Of a stretch of DNA of 64,000 bases, positions 1 to 14,741 are shown piece by piece. The DNA comes from Sphingobacterium mizutaii. Lineage in GTDB: Bacteria > Bacteroidota > Bacteroidia > Sphingobacteriales > Sphingobacteriaceae. A program made the translations under genes and the position numbers. The stretch is from assembly GCF_900187125.1 (NCBI RefSeq), contig NZ_LT906468.1, forward strand, positions 3,596,001 to 3,660,000. The letters are read 5' to 3'. The notes beneath the pieces were generated by a model. It saw nothing but the letters and a program-made list of their open reading frames with translations, did not search any database and was not told where the DNA came from. The first letter of the stretch is position 1. Every line of letters starts with the position of its first letter.

Positions 1-2412
1 ATTCAACATCAACTCGATACCTTTGGTCGATAAACTACCCGCGTTGGTCACCATTGAAGTAAAACCTGATGAAGAAGGTGCAGGTACTGCAAAGATTAAG
101 TTACGGGTATCTCTTTCATACACCGATCCCTCAAAGCTGATCCTACCATTGTACAAAGACAAATCTAATCCCAATTCATACTCTCTTGTAAACTCTGGTC
201 TTAAGTCATTATTTCCAGCGCTATTATTCAAGGTATAGCCTGCTAGTCCATTATATGGAAAACTTACCAAAGTGGAAACGAAACCATCTGAAGCACTTGC
301 TCTACCGAAATAGGTATTGGTAGCATAAGGTTCTGTTCCTTTACCTACTTCACCCACATTGGCACGAACTTTTGCCATGGTCAATACATTTGATTTTAGA
401 CTTGGAAATGCATCAGTCAGCACTAAACTCACAGCTGCTGCCGGATAAAAGATGGATTGATTTCCTTTGGATAATGTTGAAGAAAAGTCATTCCTAGCCT
501 TTACGTTCAAGGATAAATAAGATTTATAATCCATTACCACGTCGGCAAATACCCCAACTTGTCTGTTTTGATTGATGTTTCCTGAAGTATTAAAAGTCAA
601 GAAGTTACTTTGGTTATCAAAATTTGGCAATACAATACCTAAACCAGTAGATTGTAGCGTATTTCTATTATTTGCAATAATTTCATTACCTACTGTAGCA
701 ATCAAGTTCCAATTTTCAAACACCTTCTTATTTGCAGTCACTGTGAAATAAGAGTTGATATTTTTCATTGAAACATTGCGATCCTGTACCCCACCTGCTC
801 CAGCTGAACTTGTATTACCATTACTGCGGATTCCTTTATTATCAAATCCTTTAGATACCATACTGAAAACATCGGCACCTACTTTTAAATCGGCTGTTAA
901 CCAATCTAAGAAATCATATTTCAAGTTAATGTTACCGTAGAAGCGGTTAACCTCATTGTTATTTCTAATATTTTCAATCGACCAGTATGGATGATCCTCC
1001 GGCGCAAACCATAATTGGTTACCTTCCGCATCTTTAAATGGCATATTGGTCAAATCATAACTTCTTGGTGTATAAATACCCCTCCAAAGTGGATTGGCAC
1101 CTTGGTTACCAGCTTGTGTACGATTTGAAACGTTATTCACATAAGAAAATGAAGTACCAACTTTAAATTTATCGGTTAGGTCAGTAGAAGCATTTACGGA
1201 AATATTATTTCTAGTAAGCTTATTGCTTGGAAGGAGACCTGTTTCTACAGTATATCCATAAGATACACGATAGTCATATTTTTCTCCAGAACCTGTAAAA
1301 CTTAAATCGTTTACAGAACTTACAGAGTTTTGAAGGATATCATTGATATTATCTGGATAGGCTTGCAAATTCTCTTTATCGCCAAACCAGTTGGTCACCT
1401 CTTGTCCAGCTATCTTTGGTCCCCAAGATCCTGTTACGGAATTATTATAGTTTCCGTTACTACCTTGCGCATATTCATTTTGGAAAGCTGGCATTCGGGA
1501 AACCATACCAACACCAGTATTTGTTCCTACTGATATCTGATTTTTAATCCCTTTTTTTGCTTTCTTCGTCGTAATCAAGATTACCCCAGACGCTGCTCTA
1601 GAACCATACAGTACAGTAGCGGCAGCACCCTTAAGAACACTCATGGATTCAATATCCTGCGGGTTGATATCCGAAATACGGCTTGAATTTACAACCCCAG
1701 AGTTTACTGAGTTACCCCCACCTGAATTGTCCAAAGGAATACCATCTACCACATATAAGGGTTGGTTACTTCCAGTGAACGTCGAAAATCCCCTGATGGT
1801 AATATTTGACCCCGCAAATCCACCACCCGAACCACTTACTTGAACACCTGATAACCTACCCGCCAAAGCATTGGTAACATCCGGAGTTGGTGATTTCGAT
1901 AATTCGTCCGCTTTGACTTCAGCTACCCCATATCCCAAAGTCTTACGGTCACGTTTAATACCAAATGAAGTGACAACTACCTCTTCAATATCTGTTGAGG
2001 AATTCTCTTTTAAGACAATTCTCATCTGTGTAGCGGTGTTGATTGGCATTTCGGTCGTCGCATAGCTCATGTGGCTGATGACCAAAACACCTTTTGGTTT
2101 TGTCGTCTGAAAAGAGAATCTACCCTGATCATCCGATTTGGATCCTTCATTGGTGCCTTTTACCAAAATAGAAGCGTTAGGAACTGGCGCTCCTTGTTCA
2201 TCCACTAAAACACCTTTTACAGTTGTTTGTTGAGGGAGACCAAAAGAATAATCCAGATTCGATTCTATTTTATCTGTTTTCCAAAGATAGTGAGGCGCGG
2301 CCTCAGCATTTGCCATGAACAAAATAGAACTTGAACAAAGGACAAGTTTTAAGAGATTCATAGGCTTTAGGTAATTTATGTTTGGAACGTCATTAGGTTT
2401 ATTCCAGCTCAT
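1..2412 (-). CDS. SusC/RagA-family TonB-linked outer membrane protein (partial, C-terminus off the left edge)
   Basis: The minus-strand frame is open for 804 codons from ATG at 2412 to the window edge. The product begins with a signal-peptide-like stretch (MNLLKLVLCSSSILFMANA, from the internal Met at 2361, which is an alternative start). A carboxypeptidase-D-like regulatory domain follows (TVKGVLVDEQGAPVPNASILVKG), then the TonB-box region (EEVVVTSFGIKR) and a plug domain. The plug carries the SusC hallmarks IRGFSTFTGSNQPLYVVDG and VLKGAAATVLYGSRAASGVI. The rest is barrel. SusC proteins import glycans, peptides or other oligomers across the outer membrane, powered by TonB-ExbB-ExbD, normally with a SusD lipoprotein encoded downstream; that partner would lie outside the window. 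The substrate cannot be told. Family assignment is firm; the start codon choice (2412 or 2361) is not. Confidence 0.93.
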   Translation of the reverse strand, partial: MSWNKPNDVPNINYLKPMNLLKLVLCSSSILFMANAEAAPHYLWKTDKIESNLDYSFGLPQQTTVKGVLVDEQGAPVPNASILVKGTNEGSKSDDQGRFSFQTTKPKGVLVISHMSYATTEMPINTATQMRIVLKENSSTDIEEVVVTSFGIKRDRKTLGYGVAEVKADELSKSPTPDVTNALAGRLSGVQVSGSGGGFAGSNITIRGFSTFTGSNQPLYVVDGIPLDNSGGGNSVNSGVVNSSRISDINPQDIESMSVLKGAAATVLYGSRAASGVILITTKKAKKGIKNQISVGTNTGVGMVSRMPAFQNEYAQGSNGNYNNSVTGSWGPKIAGQEVTNWFGDKENLQAYPDNINDILQNSVSSVNDLSFTGSGEKYDYRVSYGYTVETGLLPSNKLTRNNISVNASTDLTDKFKVGTSFSYVNNVSNRTQAGNQGANPLWRGIYTPRSYDLTNMPFKDAEGNQLWFAPEDHPYWSIENIRNNNEVNRFYGNINLKYDFLDWLTADLKVGADVFSMVSKGFDNKGIRSNGNTSSAGAGGVQDRNVSMKNINSYFTVTANKKVFENWNLIATVGNEIIANNRNTLQSTGLGIVLPNFDNQSNFLTFNTSGNINQNRQVGVFADVVMDYKSYLSLNVKARNDFSSTLSKGNQSIFYPAAAVSLVLTDAFPSLKSNVLTMAKVRANVGEVGKGTEPYATNTYFGRASASDGFVSTLVSFPYNGLAGYTLNNSAGNNDLRPEFTREYELGLDLSLYNGRISFEGSVYERDTRNLIFAVPAPSSSGFTSMVTNAGSLSTKGIELMLN

Positions 2413-3033
2413 AATTTTAGTTTTTTAAATAAATTGTTATTAATAAATTATTATTTTAATTATTATGCAACTAAAACTAACTAAGGTGCAATGATTTATT
2501 TTCCATAAACATCATAAAATAGGTTAATTCAAAAAAATTTATAATATATAATAGGTCATCACACCTATCTGGTTAATTAAAATTCTATGTCGGCAAAGTG
2601 AAATTTTGGCTTATCGGCTGATTATAAAAACCAAGATATAAAAAAAAATAAACCATAAAATAGCCGAGAATAAGATATTTAAGAAGTTGAATAGATAAGT
2701 AAACGAATGGACAATATATGTTTATTTCCAAAATTATATTAGGTCACAAACTTGCTATAATCTATCAAAAACGTAGATTTATTAGGATTAATAGTATAAA
2801 CCATATAAATAAACTGCCTAAACCATACATTTATTGAAACATAATAATTGTTAGACAGAACCTAAAAATTAATATTATACATCTAATTTTAACTCTCAGG
2901 TTTTTAAATTTCCATAAAGACTATAGTAAAGATTTTTAAGATTTATTTTCCTAATAGAAGAATCAAAAAGTGTTGATAACAAGGAGGGAAAAGAGCTGAA
3001 TGGGAAAGGATGTTTAGGAGAGGTAATTAAGAT
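2413..3033. other. Non-coding AT-rich intergenic region
   Basis: This stretch between the susC-like gene and the rRNA operon is strongly AT-rich with no open frame of believable composition on either strand. It should hold the promoter of the susC-like gene, but I found no clean TAnnTTTG element at a suitable distance from 2412. Confidence 0.5.
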
Positions 3034-3180
3034 GAGGGATGGGAGGATTGATGAAAGGGATGGGAGGATTGGTTGAAACAGGATGGATGGGATGGGAGGA
3101 TGGACCTAGACCGTCATGGAAAACATACTTCCGCCTGAAAGTCCCCCATTCCGTAGGGGCGGATCGCATCCGCCCGCTGC
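3034..3180 (+). repeat. Dispersed repeat copy A: GGATGG tract plus GGGCGGAT palindrome
   Basis: Several GGGATGGGAGGATTG-like words lie at about 3037-3105, followed at 3153-3178 by GTAGGGGCGGATCGCATCCGCCCGC. The core is an inverted repeat GGGCGGAT-CGC-ATCCGCCC. The same two-part arrangement occurs at 9069-9192 (opposite strand) and 50754-50864. It does not code for a plausible protein. Confidence 0.7.
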
Positions 3181-3227
3181 CGTGCACCTGACCTGCCCGC
3201 TCCCTTACCGCTTCCCCAAAGTCCATA

Positions 3228-3262
3228 AAAACAGAAAGCCCGCTGTCTGTTGACAGCGGGCT
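3228..3262 (-). terminator. rRNA operon terminator
   Basis: A strong GC-rich hairpin has arms GCCCGCTGTC and GACAGCGGGC around a short loop. On the minus strand it is followed by a T-rich run. It lies just downstream of the 5S gene and ends the rRNA transcript. Confidence 0.85.
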
Positions 3263-3274
3263 CCCGTATAAAAT

Positions 3275-3383
<109 letters not shown>

Positions 3384-3482
3384 AATACCTTTTTGTACAT
3401 GCCCTTGGGGCAGCGTACATTGACATGTTATTGGAAGAAAAGATCAGAAAAAGAGAGAGGACAACAGGTCTATCCGCATTGG

Positions 3483-6358
<2,876 letters not shown>

Positions 6359-6486
6359 TCTTCACGCTACCACCCCTTTTGCAAAGTGGTAGGTTGCTTT
6401 TTGGTCCCATGCATTGCTGCATGGAGCCTCTGTTGTCTTCTCTTGTTAATCTCTTTTCTTCCAATATGTCAAAGAACTCTCTGTTC

Positions 6487-6610
6487 AGATGTGAGTATCG
6501 AGATGTGGGATATGAGATATAAAATCCCTTAACCTACATAGCTCCGTGTGACCCCCTGGCATGGACCGGCATTGCACCGTCCCATATCTCAGATCTCACT
6601 TCTCATATCT
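6487..6610. repeat. GAGAT-type dispersed repeat, inverted pair 1
   Basis: In the 23S-tRNA spacer, 6487-6520 reads as plus-strand words of the form GATGTGAGTATCGAGATGTG and ATATGAGATAT. The segment 6581-6610 carries the same words reverse-complemented (CATATCTCAGATCTCACTTC). The two arms could pair across a loop of about 60 bases. Equivalent pairs occur at 21243-21342 and 46703-47028. Confidence 0.65.
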
Positions 6611-6616
6611 AACCTG

Positions 6617-6690
6617 TGGAGAATAACGGATTCGAACCGTTGACCCCCTGCGTGCAAGGCAGGTGCTCTAGCCAGCTGAGCTAATCCCCC
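6617..6690 (-). tRNA. tRNA-Ala (anticodon TGC)
   Basis: A 74-base cloverleaf reads from GGGGGAT at 6690. The D-arm is GCTCAGCTGGCTAGAGC, the anticodon loop contains TGC, the T-arm contains GGTTCGAATCC, and the acceptor 3' strand is ATTCTCC followed by A. CCA is not encoded. It sits in the 16S-23S spacer, as is usual. Confidence 0.97.
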
Positions 6691-6698
6691 GTGTGTGG

Positions 6699-6772
6699 TA
6701 GTCCCGAGCAGATTTGAACTGCTGACCCCTACATTATCAGTGTAGTGCTCTAACCAACTGAGCTACGGGACT
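6699..6772 (-). tRNA. tRNA-Ile (anticodon GAT)
   Basis: A 74-base cloverleaf has acceptor arms AGTCCCG and CGGGACT, D-arm GCTCAGTTGGTTAGAGC, anticodon loop CTGATAA (anticodon GAT) and T-arm GGTCAGCAGTTCAAATCTGC. The three bases after the discriminator happen to be CCA. It is the first spacer tRNA after 16S. Confidence 0.97.
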
Positions 6773-6938
6773 AGCTTATCTCTCTCATCTCTCGGTGTCA
6801 CCGGTTGTCGGGCAGTACGGTGTCTAGATACTAAATACTAGATACTCGGTACTGTCCCACAGGGTGGGCACTTTCTTCTGAATGTCTTTTTTTCTGTATA
6901 GATCATGTATGTGGCGCAGCTCCCCCGGAGCGGGCTCT

Positions 6939-8467
<1,529 letters not shown>

Positions 8468-8754
8468 TAAAATGAAGTGTAAGACCAAGACTATTTATAA
8501 TAAATAGAATCGTTGTCTTATAAAAATGTTTTCCTCCCGCTCCGGGATACCTGAATTGATTTTGTAAATCTTGTTCAGCTACCGTACTCTCGTACGGGTC
8601 GCTGCGCTACATGATCATTTAAAGAACTTATCGCGCCTGGGCATCTCGCTTCGGCTTTTTTATGTTGTGTCCCCTCCGTAAAGGAAGGTCGCAATCTGTC
8701 ATTTTTTTCCGCTCCGGACATCGCGTCCGTCGCTGTTTCCCTTGGTTGGGACTG

Positions 8755-8786
8755 CAAAGGTAGGAACCTTTTCTGAAACCGCAAAA
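8755..8786 (-). promoter_or_regulatory. rRNA operon promoter P1
   Basis: The minus strand shows TTTTG (8786-8782), 19 bases, then TACCTTTG (8762-8755), matching the Bacteroidota -33/-7 consensus exactly. It lies about 290 bases upstream of mature 16S. The initial transcript would include the 8468-8750 leader. Confidence 0.75.
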
Positions 8787-8915
8787 TCTTTTTTCAAATA
8801 TTTTTTGGTGGTCTTTTTTCGGTGGCGTTTGTTCCGCGATTTCCCGCTTCCCCTGGCCGTTTTCCTATCCCTTATGTCAGTGGCCCTGCGGCCGTCCCTC
8901 CCTTGCGGAGTGGTG

Positions 8916-8947
8916 CAAAGATAGGGACAAAATACCTTCACTTCCAA
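8916..8947 (-). promoter_or_regulatory. rRNA operon promoter P2
   Basis: The minus strand shows TTG (8947-8945) and TATCTTTG (8923-8916), with about 21 bases between them. It lies 160 bases upstream of P1 in the same direction, so the operon appears to have tandem promoters. Confidence 0.6.
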
Positions 8948-9068
8948 GGGTACCGCCAAAGTATTTTTCGCCAGGGGGCATAACTCGCTGTAGCATTGCC
9001 AGATAAATTTTACTGGGGACAGCGAAAAAGGGGCAAAAGGGGGCGAAAGGAAGGCTTCCCGGGCCTTT

Positions 9069-9192
9069 CCATGGTCTTGGCCCATCCTCCTATCCTCCCC
9101 ATCCTGGTCCCTGCCCAGATCTTGGCCCATCCTCGGATCCCCTCCATCCTGGTTCAAATGCGTGGGGCGGGCGAATTCGATCCGCCCCTACC
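9069..9192 (-). repeat. Dispersed repeat copy B (reverse orientation)
   Basis: The plus strand shows repeated CCCATCCTCxxATCC words and CATCCTGGTTCAAATG (about 9081-9160), followed by the palindrome GGGCGAATTCGATCCGCCC at 9169-9187 and CTAC. This is the reverse complement of the arrangement at 3034-3180 and 50754-50864. Here the palindrome lies immediately next to the tract, whereas about 45 bases separate them in the other two copies. Confidence 0.7.
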
Positions 9193-9477
9193 GTGGATCG
9201 GAACCCTAGTCCAAAAATCCCCCCTCCCTTTCCAGCTGACCTCATTCGACCCACATTCGGAAATCTCGCAACGCAAACCAAGCCATCCCCCTTCCGTTCC
9301 CGCAGAATCAACGTCCCACCCTCGGGTACGCTGCGGGCATTCCAGCTCCCTCCACCGAAGCTTTCCCGAACATGCCCCGAATGAGTCCCGAACCAGACCC
9401 ATACAAAAACACCTCATTTTATTCCCCTAAACAAAACCATTTTAGAACCCTTTCCTCCCATTTTGTCCACAAAAAAG
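9193..9477. other. Non-coding region, no gene seen
   Basis: This stretch lies between repeat copy B and the terminator of the lipid operon. It is moderately GC-rich. The short overlapping open frames on both strands have proline- and arginine-rich, low-quality composition and no recognisable motif. I see no feature in it. Confidence 0.4.
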
Positions 9478-9513
9478 AAAGGGCCATCTTGAAAAACATC
9501 AAGATGACCCTTT
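9478..9513 (-). terminator. Terminator of the sphingolipid operon
   Basis: A hairpin has arms AAAGGG.CATCTTGA and TCAAGATG.CCCTTT with one internal mismatch and a six-base loop. On the minus strand it runs into CTTTTTTG. It lies 20 bases after the stop of the GtrA-like gene. Confidence 0.85.
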
Positions 9514-9533
9514 AATTCTTATATACTCAGCAG

Positions 9534-9920
9534 CTACTGCTTAAATACCCAAAACCTTTGGAGTGTATAATTAAACCCTAATGAGACTATAATCTCTACA
9601 ATAAGCTTGGATAGCAAGAAGTGCAGGTGCCAAATGTCTACCAAAACATGGATACCCAAGGATTTCAGGGTAATGCTACCGACAACAACGATAATGAACT
9701 TCCACAGTTGGCTGCCAATGGACTTCTCGGTATTGCCGAAAGACCAATATCGATTGATGGTAAAGTTAACGATAGCACCTAAGCTACCAGAGACCACGTT
9801 GGAAAAAGGCGCGGTAAAATTCAGGACCGTATAGCAAAAGGTGTAAATCCCAAAATCAGAAAGTCCGCCAATAAATGCGGACAACTGTGCTCTGAGAAAT
9901 ACCCTTAATTTATCGGACAT
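9534..9920 (-). CDS. GtrA-family membrane protein
   Basis: A 128-residue protein with four predicted membrane segments and the GtrA signature GAIVNFTINRYWSFG in the second half of the first hairpin, closing with FNYTLQRFWVF. GtrA proteins are small inner-membrane proteins thought to help move lipid-linked sugars across the membrane. It starts 3 bases after the stop of the CDP-alcohol phosphotransferase, so the two are translated together. In this operon a role in flipping or presenting a modified lipid, for example a glycosylated or phospho-sphingolipid, is a reasonable inference but is not shown by the sequence. It is the last gene of the operon. Confidence 0.88.
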   Translation of the reverse strand: MSDKLRVFLRAQLSAFIGGLSDFGIYTFCYTVLNFTAPFSNVVSGSLGAIVNFTINRYWSFGNTEKSIGSQLWKFIIVVVGSITLKSLGIHVLVDIWHLHFLLSKLIVEIIVSLGFNYTLQRFWVFKQ

Positions 9921-9923
9921 GCC

Positions 9924-10622
9924 TTATTCGTTAATTTCTGTTTCCTTAAGCTTGTTTGCCTTTTCTTCAAGATCCTTTGCGTCACCAAGGTCCAGTAATT
10001 TCTTGGTATCACCGATATTAATGAAGAATAAGATAATACAGATCAAAAGGACTGAATAGTTAATCGACCCTGGAACTATTACTTCCAAGACCATAACTAA
10101 ACTGATAATCACACGGATTTCGGTCGGACCTAACAATCCTGCATCAATGGTGTACTTATCGGTAATCCTATACCGCAATTGGGAAATGATCATCGCCCAG
10201 CCATATAAGGCTACCAAAGTAAAACCTAGATATTTAAAATCTCCTGTAGCATATAGCACATAGCCTAGACCGATCATCACGGTGGAAATCCAGTCCATCA
10301 CGATGTCTAGGGCAAAGCCATACCATTTACGGGATTTATTTCTATAGAAGGCGATCCTTCCATCCAATGAGTCACCAAACCATTGCACGAAGAAGCCGAC
10401 GATCCCCAAGAGGAGGAAATAAATGTTTACATATTCTGCAAGCAAGAAACTCCCTAGGATCATAAAAGATCCGAAGAGGCCGATGGCGGTCAGGCCATCA
10501 GAGGAGATCCACTCTGGGATCTTCGGAACCAGGTAGGAAATTAGTTTCTGTTCCGGATTACTTAAAATATTAGTTCGCTTTCTATCTTGAAAAAGCTTTT
10601 TATTAATTTTTTGTCCACTCAT
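9924..10622 (-). CDS. CDP-alcohol phosphatidyltransferase family protein
   Basis: A 232-residue multi-pass membrane enzyme. The family motif DxxDGxxAR(x)nGxxxDxxxD is seen as D84-S-L-D87-G88, A91, G102, D106 and D110. The usual Arg after Ala is Phe (A91-F92), a departure in an otherwise intact motif. Such enzymes transfer a phospho-alcohol group between CDP and a hydroxyl acceptor within the membrane. Because it lies 13 bases behind the putative ceramide reductase gene, the likely job is adding a polar phospho-headgroup (ethanolamine, inositol or similar) to ceramide or dihydroceramide. Sphingobacteria are known to make ceramide phosphorylethanolamine and phosphorylinositol. The alternative is an ordinary phospholipid synthase. 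Confidence 0.85.
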   Translation of the reverse strand: MSGQKINKKLFQDRKRTNILSNPEQKLISYLVPKIPEWISSDGLTAIGLFGSFMILGSFLLAEYVNIYFLLLGIVGFFVQWFGDSLDGRIAFYRNKSRKWYGFALDIVMDWISTVMIGLGYVLYATGDFKYLGFTLVALYGWAMIISQLRYRITDKYTIDAGLLGPTEIRVIISLVMVLEVIVPGSINYSVLLICIILFFINIGDTKKLLDLGDAKDLEEKANKLKETEINE

Positions 10623-10635
10623 TTCAACTGAAAAT

Positions 10636-11634
10636 TTAGAGCCACTTATTTTCTTTATACCATAATAAACTTGCCTTCAATCCTTCGTCCAATTTATACT
10701 GGGGATCAAAGTTCAAGTTTTGCACTGCATGTGTAATATCACAACCCCAGTTTTCTGCGGTTAGCTCTCTTAGTCTTTCAGGGTAGATGACGGGAGTTTT
10801 AGCGGAATTGCGATATAGTCTTTGTGAGAGTTCGGCAACGCTTTTCACCAGACCTAATGGAACATGCATTCTGAAAAGTCTTTTATTCAGGACTTCCTTG
10901 AAAATTTCAGCCATCGCATAACGGGAATACACCTCGCCATCGCTGATATTATACATTTGGAGTCCGTCTTGTTTTACCAGGCAACCTTTCAATAGTACAT
11001 CGACTAGGTCCTTGACATAGATAAAACTCAATTTTTGCGGATTTTTCCCAATATAGGGGTCCAATCCCTTGTTCATTGTATCGAAAAGAATAAAAATATC
11101 CTTTTCACGGGGACCATAAACTGCCGTTGGTCGGAATATGGAAATGGGGGCATCGGCATATTTCTCCTGAATCATCAGTTCAGAAGCTTCCTTGCTCCTG
11201 CCATAAACAGTCAATGGGCGATATGGTGTTTTTTCGGTAATCAATGCATCACTGCTGTATGGAATAGGACCTATGGCAGCCAAGCTACTTACGTAACTGA
11301 TTCTTTCCAAAGGCATGATATCAGCCGTGGCAGCAGAAAGAATAGCATCTGTATAGCCAACATTGACCTCCCGCATTATATTTTCATCCTTTGCCTTTGT
11401 CATTGCAGCGGCATGGATGATATAATTGTATTGTTCTTTTTCGAAAAGTGCTTTTAACTCGTCTTCGTTTCCGAGGTTCGGATAGACAAACTGATCGACA
11501 TAAGGCTGGATATCCTGGATCTTACTGGATTTGCGGACCGCAGCATGGACCTCCAGGCCTAAGCTTTGGGCAGCCTCAACAAGGTGAGAGCCTACAAAAC
11601 CACTCGCACCAGTTATGAAAATCTTTTTTTTCAT
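10636..11634 (-). CDS. NAD(P)-dependent epimerase/dehydratase family reductase, candidate ceramide/3-ketosphinganine reductase
   Basis: A 332-residue extended short-chain dehydrogenase. The Rossmann motif TGASGFVG (T8-G15) is at the N-terminus, S116/S117 lie in the catalytic serine region and Y144-GRS-K148 is the YxxxK pair. The gene overlaps the GNAT-fold gene by 4 bases (stop and start share ATGA). In Caulobacter the ceramide reductase CerR is an epimerase/dehydratase-type protein in a cluster with Spt and a GNAT-fold ceramide synthase, and a related enzyme reduces ceramide in Bacteroides. The same combination here makes reduction of 3-keto-ceramide or 3-ketosphinganine the best guess. A sugar-nucleotide epimerase would give the same domain hit, so the specific function is inferred from neighbours. 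Confidence 0.82.
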   Translation of the reverse strand: MKKKIFITGASGFVGSHLVEAAQSLGLEVHAAVRKSSKIQDIQPYVDQFVYPNLGNEDELKALFEKEQYNYIIHAAAMTKAKDENIMREVNVGYTDAILSAATADIMPLERISYVSSLAAIGPIPYSSDALITEKTPYRPLTVYGRSKEASELMIQEKYADAPISIFRPTAVYGPREKDIFILFDTMNKGLDPYIGKNPQKLSFIYVKDLVDVLLKGCLVKQDGLQMYNISDGEVYSRYAMAEIFKEVLNKRLFRMHVPLGLVKSVAELSQRLYRNSAKTPVIYPERLRELTAENWGCDITHAVQNLNFDPQYKLDEGLKASLLWYKENKWL

Positions 11635-12752
11635 ATCGCTTTTTCGAAGAGGCGATAGCGCTTGTAAAACTCAGCGTTGATCTGTTCAATAGCGTGATTC
11701 ATGAGGTAGTTATGATCCAACATCCAGGAACATTCAGCTTCAACGATACCTGAAGGGATTGCATTTTTGATAATGCGACCGTAAAGGCAAGCTTCAATTC
11801 CTAATTTGCGGTAATTGTCCAATACACCCAACATCAAAACCCTTACGGATTTTACTTTTTTCAAGCCAAACAAAAGCTTAAAGATACCGGTCGGCAACAA
11901 TCTACCACGCTTGATCTTGATCTGGATTTCATTGACATTTGGAATACCTAGCGCAAATCCAATGATATCGTCACCCTTTTCAGCGACAATGCAGTATTTA
12001 GGATCAACGATCATTTTCAGATCTTTTGCGGTATGCATAAACTCCTCATCTGTCATTGGAACAAACCCTAGGTTTTTGTCCCAGGCTTTATTATAGACTT
12101 TTTTAATCTTGTCTGCTTCTCTAGCGAAATCTTTCATATTGATTTCTCTCAAAATGATCCCAGAACGTTTCAGTCTAGTTTCCAATTTATCCAAGAGCAA
12201 AACAGAGCGTTTATTGGAGTTCTCCTTATTTACCAAGTAAGCCCTTAGGTCAACTTTTTTACCAAAGCCGGCATTCAGGATCAAATCTTGGTAATAAGGC
12301 GGGTTGTAAGGCATCATGGCCATTGGAGGCCTATCGAAACCTTCAACCAAAAGACCCACGCTGTCATTGGTAGACAGGTTAATTGGTCCAACTATATTGT
12401 TTGCCCCTTTACCTTTTACCCACTCTTCAGCAGCTTGGAACAATTTATCGGCAACATCCTGATCATTCACACAATCAAAGAAACCGAATTGACCTTCATT
12501 TACATTGTTAAACTGATTATGGTTTGTATTGTAAATTGCTGCGATACGCCCGACAATCTTATCATCTTGGTAAGCCAAGAACAATTGCACGGATGAATGC
12601 TTGTAGAACGGGTGTTTAGCGGGATTCAACATATCATCCTGTGCAACAAAAAGCTCTGGAACATAATTTGGATCTCCTTCATAAAGGTCATGAGGAAAAT
12701 CGATAAATTTTGCTCTTTGTTTTTTGCTTTCAACAGGAACTATAGTAATCAC
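11631..12752 (-). CDS. GNAT-fold acyltransferase-like protein, candidate bacterial ceramide synthase
   Basis: A 373-residue soluble protein. It opens with ITIVPVESKKQRAKFIDFPH and carries the pattern DPNYVPEL near residue 30, followed by a HPFY block. Further on are GPINLSTNDSVGLLVEGFD and PYNPPYY, typical of a widespread uncharacterised GNAT-related family. The C-terminal half has the acetyl-CoA-binding-like region VLMLGVLDNYRKLGIEACLYGRI. The bacterial ceramide synthase bCerS described in Caulobacter belongs to the GNAT superfamily and is encoded near Spt, so N-acylation of 3-ketosphinganine is the leading hypothesis. The gene lies 12 bases after the serine palmitoyltransferase gene and overlaps the reductase gene by 4 bases. 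Function is inference; the fold call is fairly secure. Confidence 0.75.
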   Translation of the reverse strand: MITIVPVESKKQRAKFIDFPHDLYEGDPNYVPELFVAQDDMLNPAKHPFYKHSSVQLFLAYQDDKIVGRIAAIYNTNHNQFNNVNEGQFGFFDCVNDQDVADKLFQAAEEWVKGKGANNIVGPINLSTNDSVGLLVEGFDRPPMAMMPYNPPYYQDLILNAGFGKKVDLRAYLVNKENSNKRSVLLLDKLETRLKRSGIILREINMKDFAREADKIKKVYNKAWDKNLGFVPMTDEEFMHTAKDLKMIVDPKYCIVAEKGDDIIGFALGIPNVNEIQIKIKRGRLLPTGIFKLLFGLKKVKSVRVLMLGVLDNYRKLGIEACLYGRIIKNAIPSGIVEAECSWMLDHNYLMNHAIEQINAEFYKRYRLFEKAI

Positions 12753-12764
12753 TTTTATCTGATT

Positions 12765-13979
<1,215 letters not shown>

Positions 13980-14045
13980 TCAGGTATCTATTTTCTCAAT
14001 AATATTTACTTTTTGAACTTTTAACAAAAATCGTCAAAAATCCCA

Positions 14046-14053
14046 CAAAGGTA
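14046..14053 (-). promoter_or_regulatory. Probable -7 element of the sphingolipid operon
   Basis: TACCTTTG on the minus strand, about 70 bases before the spt start codon. The -33 region is not clear. A second candidate, TATGTTTG, lies at 14130-14137. Confidence 0.5.
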
Positions 14054-14232
14054 CAAAACAAGTTCTATTCACATAAATTAAATCATGTTTATATTACTTT
14101 TTATTACCTTTCTTTACAAAAAATCGACGCAAACATACAAAACTTAAACCTCAAATTATGTTTGATTTGACATATAAATATCATAAAATTAAATTAATAT
14201 TAAGAGAATGTTTAGTGTATATTACATCGAAA

Positions 14233-14263
14233 TTTTGCAAAATTTCATAAATTCTTACATTTG
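14233..14263 (+). promoter_or_regulatory. Promoter of smpB
   Basis: TTTTG (14233-14237), 18 bases, then TACATTTG (14256-14263), 22 bases before the smpB ATG. It fits the Bacteroidota consensus. Confidence 0.7.
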
Positions 14264-14285
14264 TGCTTCAATATAATTAATAAAA

Positions 14286-14741
14286 ATGGCAATTTCATCA
14301 ACGGTTAACATTAAAAACAAACGCGCATCCTTTGAGTATCACTTACTTGACACCTATGTTGCGGGCTTAGCTTTATTGGGTACCGAGATCAAATCCATCC
14401 GTCAAGGGAAAGCTAATATCAACGATAGTTTCTGTGCATTTTTTGAGGATGGGCTCTATATCCGTAACATGCACATTGCCGAATATTCATTTGGATCATT
14501 CTATAACCACGAATCCAAACGAGATCGTAAATTGCTTCTTTCCAAAAAAGAGCTGAAGAAATTGCGTGAAAAGGGTGAGGAAAAGGGTTTTACCATTGTT
14601 CCGTTGCGCATCTTTATCAATGAAAGAGGTTTTGCCAAAGTAGAGATTGCCCTAGCACAGGGTAAGAAGGACTTTGATAAGCGAGAAACCATTAAAGAGC
14701 GTGAGAGCAAAAGGGAATTGGACCGAGCTATGAAACGCTAA
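14286..14741 (+). CDS. smpB: SsrA-binding protein SmpB
   Basis: 151 residues, the usual size. The start [21 protein letters not shown], the signature [14 protein letters not shown] and the C-terminal basic tail ending [10 protein letters not shown] are all typical. SmpB binds tmRNA and brings it to stalled ribosomes to release them and tag the unfinished peptide for degradation. The last 14 bases overlap the convergent AraC-type regulator gene, with no room for a terminator between them. Confidence 0.97.
   Translation: MAISSTVNIKNKRASFEYHLLDTYVAGLALLGTEIKSIRQGKANINDSFCAFFEDGLYIRNMHIAEYSFGSFYNHESKRDRKLLLSKKELKKLREKGEEKGFTIVPLRIFINERGFAKVEIALAQGKKDFDKRETIKERESKRELDRAMKR

Noticed and set aside
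755-2065. Plus-strand open frames opposite the susC-like gene
   Set aside because: The minus-strand frame is open for 804 codons with clear SusC motifs, so these are antisense shadows.
3034-3105. CRISPR array in the GGATGG tract
   Set aside because: The repeated words are short and adjoin without spacers of constant length, and no cas genes are present.
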